Assembly (NCBI GenBank): GCA_964598535.1
Contig: CAZRCI010000003.1
Location: forward strand, 162,501 to 226,500
DNA: 64,000 bases
Reading direction: 5' to 3'
Source of the DNA: JALHMI01 sp964598535
Lineage (GTDB): Bacteria; Planctomycetota; Planctomycetia; Pirellulales; PALSA-1355
Made by a program: the position numbers and the translations under genes. Under the pieces are notes generated by a model that was not told the DNA's origin, ran no database searches, and was given only the letters and a program-made list of their open reading frames with translations. Positions 62,020 to 64,000 of the stretch are shown here, piece by piece (the stretch's first letter is position 1; the number at the start of each line of letters is the position of its first letter).

Positions 62020-63411
62020 ATGCGAATGAACTATCTGGTTTGGCTACTATCGGCCATGCCGCTGCTGTTCGCGTCCTCGGGCGCGGCCGCCGCCGGGCGC
62101 ACCAACGTGCTGTTCATTATGGTCGACGACATGAACAACAACCTGGGCTGCTATGGGCACACGCTCGTGCAATCGCCCAACATCGACCGCTTGGCGGCGC
62201 GCGGCGTCCGATTCGATCGGGCGTATTGCCAGTATCCGGTCTGCAATCCCTCGCGGGTCTCGTTGCTCAGCGGTTTGCGTCCCGACACGACGCGCGTTTA
62301 CGACCTGAAAACCCCACCGCGTTCACACCTGCGCGAGCAGATGCTCTTCCTGCCGCAATATTTTCGCCAACAGGGCTATCACACCGCCCACGTGGGCAAA
62401 ATTTTTCATACGGGCGACGACTTCGAAGACCCTGCAAGTTGGGATATCGAAGTCCGTGAAACCGGAAAGTCTCCCCCTGAGGGCGCCGTCATTCGGTCTC
62501 GACAATTCAATCGCCCGATCAAGTACGGCATCGACTGGGCCATACTGAGCTCACCCGACGAGGAGACGGCCGACGGCATGGTCGCGCGTCGCGGCGCGGC
62601 GATGCTCGAGCGTCTGGCGGCCGATCCCAAGCCCTTCTTCCTGGCCCTCGGCTTCCGCCGCCCGCACCAGCCTTATGCCGCGCCGCAAAAGTATTTCGAA
62701 CTGTACCCGCCGGCCAAGATCGGCGCGCTCGACGAGCCCGCTGAGCATCTGCGGCGAATCCCGGCGCCGGCGTTCAATTTTCCGCCCGGCAGGCCGCCGC
62801 TCGACGCACCCACGCGCCAACAAATCGTCGCGGCCTATTACGCGTCGATCAGCTTTGTCGATACCCAGCTTGGCCTTGTTCTCGACGCGCTCGATCGACT
62901 CAAGCTCTGGGACGACACGGTCGTCGTTTTCGTTAGCGACCACGGATACCACCTCGGCGAGCATGGCGGCATGTGGCACAAGATGTCGCTCTTCGAGCAA
63001 GCGGCGCGCGTCCCGCTCGTGATCGTTGCCCCCCAAGCCAAGGGCAATGGGCACGCCTGCGAGCGCACCGTGGAGCTTGTCGACCTGTTTCCCACGCTGG
63101 TCGATCTCTGCCAGCTTCCGGCGGCCGGCCAGCTTGCGGGCGATAGCCTGCGGCCGCTGCTGGACGACACGTCCGCCGCCTGGAAAGCCGCGGCCTACAC
63201 GCAAGTCATCCGCCAAGAGATCCACGGCCGCAGCGTGCGCACCGAGCGTTGGCGCTACACGGAATGGGACGACGGTCGCCACGGCGCCGAACTCTACGAC
63301 CACCAAACCGATCCGCGCGAGCTGCGAAACCTTGCCGGCGAGGCCGATTGGAGCGACGTGCAGTCGCAGATGCAAACGTTGCTGCGGAAGCGTGGCGCAA
63401 AAAGCGGATGA
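62020..63411 (+). CDS. Secreted sulfatase, iduronate-2-sulfatase-like
   Basis: A 463-residue protein with a signal peptide (MRMNYLVWLLSAMPLLFASSGA). Metal-binding start NVLFIMVDDMNNNLGCYG, the formylglycine site CNPSR (Cys75), HVGKIFHTG, and the late VVVFVSDHGYHLGEHGGMWHK are the features of the iduronate-2-sulfatase-type S1_7-like sulfatases. The site will only be active after FGE acts on Cys75. It probably removes 2-O-sulfates from uronate-containing polysaccharides, though specificity is not fixed by the sequence. It may be co-transcribed with the 962-residue protein gene. Confidence 0.92.
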   Translation: MRMNYLVWLLSAMPLLFASSGAAAAGRTNVLFIMVDDMNNNLGCYGHTLVQSPNIDRLAARGVRFDRAYCQYPVCNPSRVSLLSGLRPDTTRVYDLKTPPRSHLREQMLFLPQYFRQQGYHTAHVGKIFHTGDDFEDPASWDIEVRETGKSPPEGAVIRSRQFNRPIKYGIDWAILSSPDEETADGMVARRGAAMLERLAADPKPFFLALGFRRPHQPYAAPQKYFELYPPAKIGALDEPAEHLRRIPAPAFNFPPGRPPLDAPTRQQIVAAYYASISFVDTQLGLVLDALDRLKLWDDTVVVFVSDHGYHLGEHGGMWHKMSLFEQAARVPLVIVAPQAKGNGHACERTVELVDLFPTLVDLCQLPAAGQLAGDSLRPLLDDTSAAWKAAAYTQVIRQEIHGRSVRTERWRYTEWDDGRHGAELYDHQTDPRELRNLAGEADWSDVQSQMQTLLRKRGAKSG

Positions 63412-63472
63412 TTCGCCGTGCCGTGGCTGCGCGCCACGGCGCCACCGGCGGAAATCCGTCACCGCCCGCCGC

Positions 63473-63733
63473 TCAGGTGGGTTCGTAAATCGGCAGCGTC
63501 ATGGGCAACGCGGTCGGCGGAAGCAATTCGCGCTGTCGAAGCTGCTGTTCCCAAAAGGAATATTGCGGATCGCCAGCGCGGAACGCAAAAACCGCATCCG
63601 GTAGCGCTTGTCCGTTGATGACGTGTGAATGAACACGCACCACCACGGCGCCGTCAACACGGCGTTCTATATCGCACGAGGGAATGTCTGGCACGATGCT
63701 CGGTCCGCAAGGCAAGGTGTTGGTGGATTCCAC
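63473..63733 (-). CDS. Possible short protein or gene fragment
   Basis: Codons ending at 63473 read CDIERRVDGAVVVRVHSHVI and then PDAVFAFRAGDPQYSFWEQQLR, which look protein-like. The N-terminal part of the frame (up to 63919) does not. A GTG at 63733 would give 86 residues. It may be a truncated gene or a short planctomycete protein. No family recognised. Confidence 0.3.
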   Translation of the reverse strand: MESTNTLPCGPSIVPDIPSCDIERRVDGAVVVRVHSHVINGQALPDAVFAFRAGDPQYSFWEQQLRQRELLPPTALPMTLPIYEPT

Positions 63734-64000
63734 GACGAGCCGTAAAGACTGCCCGGCTCGCCGAGGCCCCCGGCAAGGACTATTTCCATTTTTGCATTCC
63801 ACGCCGCCAAATCCAGAGGCGAACCTCGGCCTTTCGCGTTCTTTTTGCCCGCGGCCGACGAAGCCTTCAGCCCCGATTCGAGGGTCGCGAATCATAGTTC
63901 CCTCCTCGGAGCTAGACAAGGCGAAATCGACCGGTGCCCACGGGGGGGTGCATTCCTCACTTTGTAAATGGGCGTGGATGTTTTATGACAGGGGGCGAGG

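Noticed and set aside
1..64000. tRNA or rRNA genes
   Set aside because: No T-loop/acceptor pattern or rRNA segment was recognised by eye; a tRNAscan run would be decisive.

Overview
The window looks like a chromosomal segment of a high-GC planctomycete, probably of the Pirellulales type. The evidence is family content: two DUF1501 proteins, a PSCyt1/DUF1549/DUF1553 protein, two sulfatases with a formylglycine-generating enzyme, a glucuronoyl-esterase-like CE15 protein, a DUF6807 (PmoA-like) protein, an ECF sigma factor and several large secreted proteins without a clear family. No rRNA, tRNA or CRISPR array was recognised by eye.

Layout. 1-1449 is the remains of a sulfide-oxidation cluster: a rhodanese tail, a TauE/SafE exporter and a sulfide:quinone oxidoreductase that has lost about 270 internal codons. 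1494-5396 holds a secreted methyltransferase, a TetR regulator with a perfect inverted-repeat operator, a redoxin/cytochrome c/copper-monooxygenase-like protein and an S4 protein. 5427-9504 is a DUF1501 + PSCyt1 operon. 9813-16462 is a MarR-HlyD-MacB-TolC efflux cluster with a perfect MarR-type palindrome over its promoter. 16836-29745 is rich in polysaccharide and sulfate-ester enzymes (Kelch protein, sulfatase-propeller fusion, GH5-like, DUF6807, CE15) plus LuxR and ECF regulators and a small c-type cytochrome. 30136-33056 has PilZ, RraA and MlrC-like genes. 33077-34791 is a visibly AT-richer type II restriction-modification pair of the XhoI/PaeR7I family. 34912-43213 carries a beta-helix protein, FGE, an EEP-family protein, a membrane protein coupled to a winged-helix regulator, and a flavoprotein.

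The most interesting locus is at 45199-47100. A retron-type reverse transcriptase (45602-46924) is preceded, 10 nt upstream, by a 171-nt region bounded by an 18-bp inverted repeat. This region contains a TAAGC branch-site-like sequence right after the first arm and a long msd-like hairpin before the second. It reads as a complete msr-msd locus, so I propose a planctomycete retron. It has a roughly 130-residue N-terminal extension on the RT and no adjacent effector gene. It is flanked by GC-rich hairpin repeats, a MITE-like element and a gene remnant, which suggests an unstable region.

47281-63411 returns to ordinary chromosome: glgC, leuS, an AI-2E-type transporter with an extra C-terminal domain, an ABC transporter operon with a large membrane protein, a long secreted protein of unknown function and an iduronate-sulfatase-like enzyme. 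A plausible theme is secretion and modification of sulfated polysaccharide-degrading enzymes: FGE (38207-39319) would activate both sulfatases (20565-22805 and 62020-63411). All family names come from motif recognition by eye; no database search was run.
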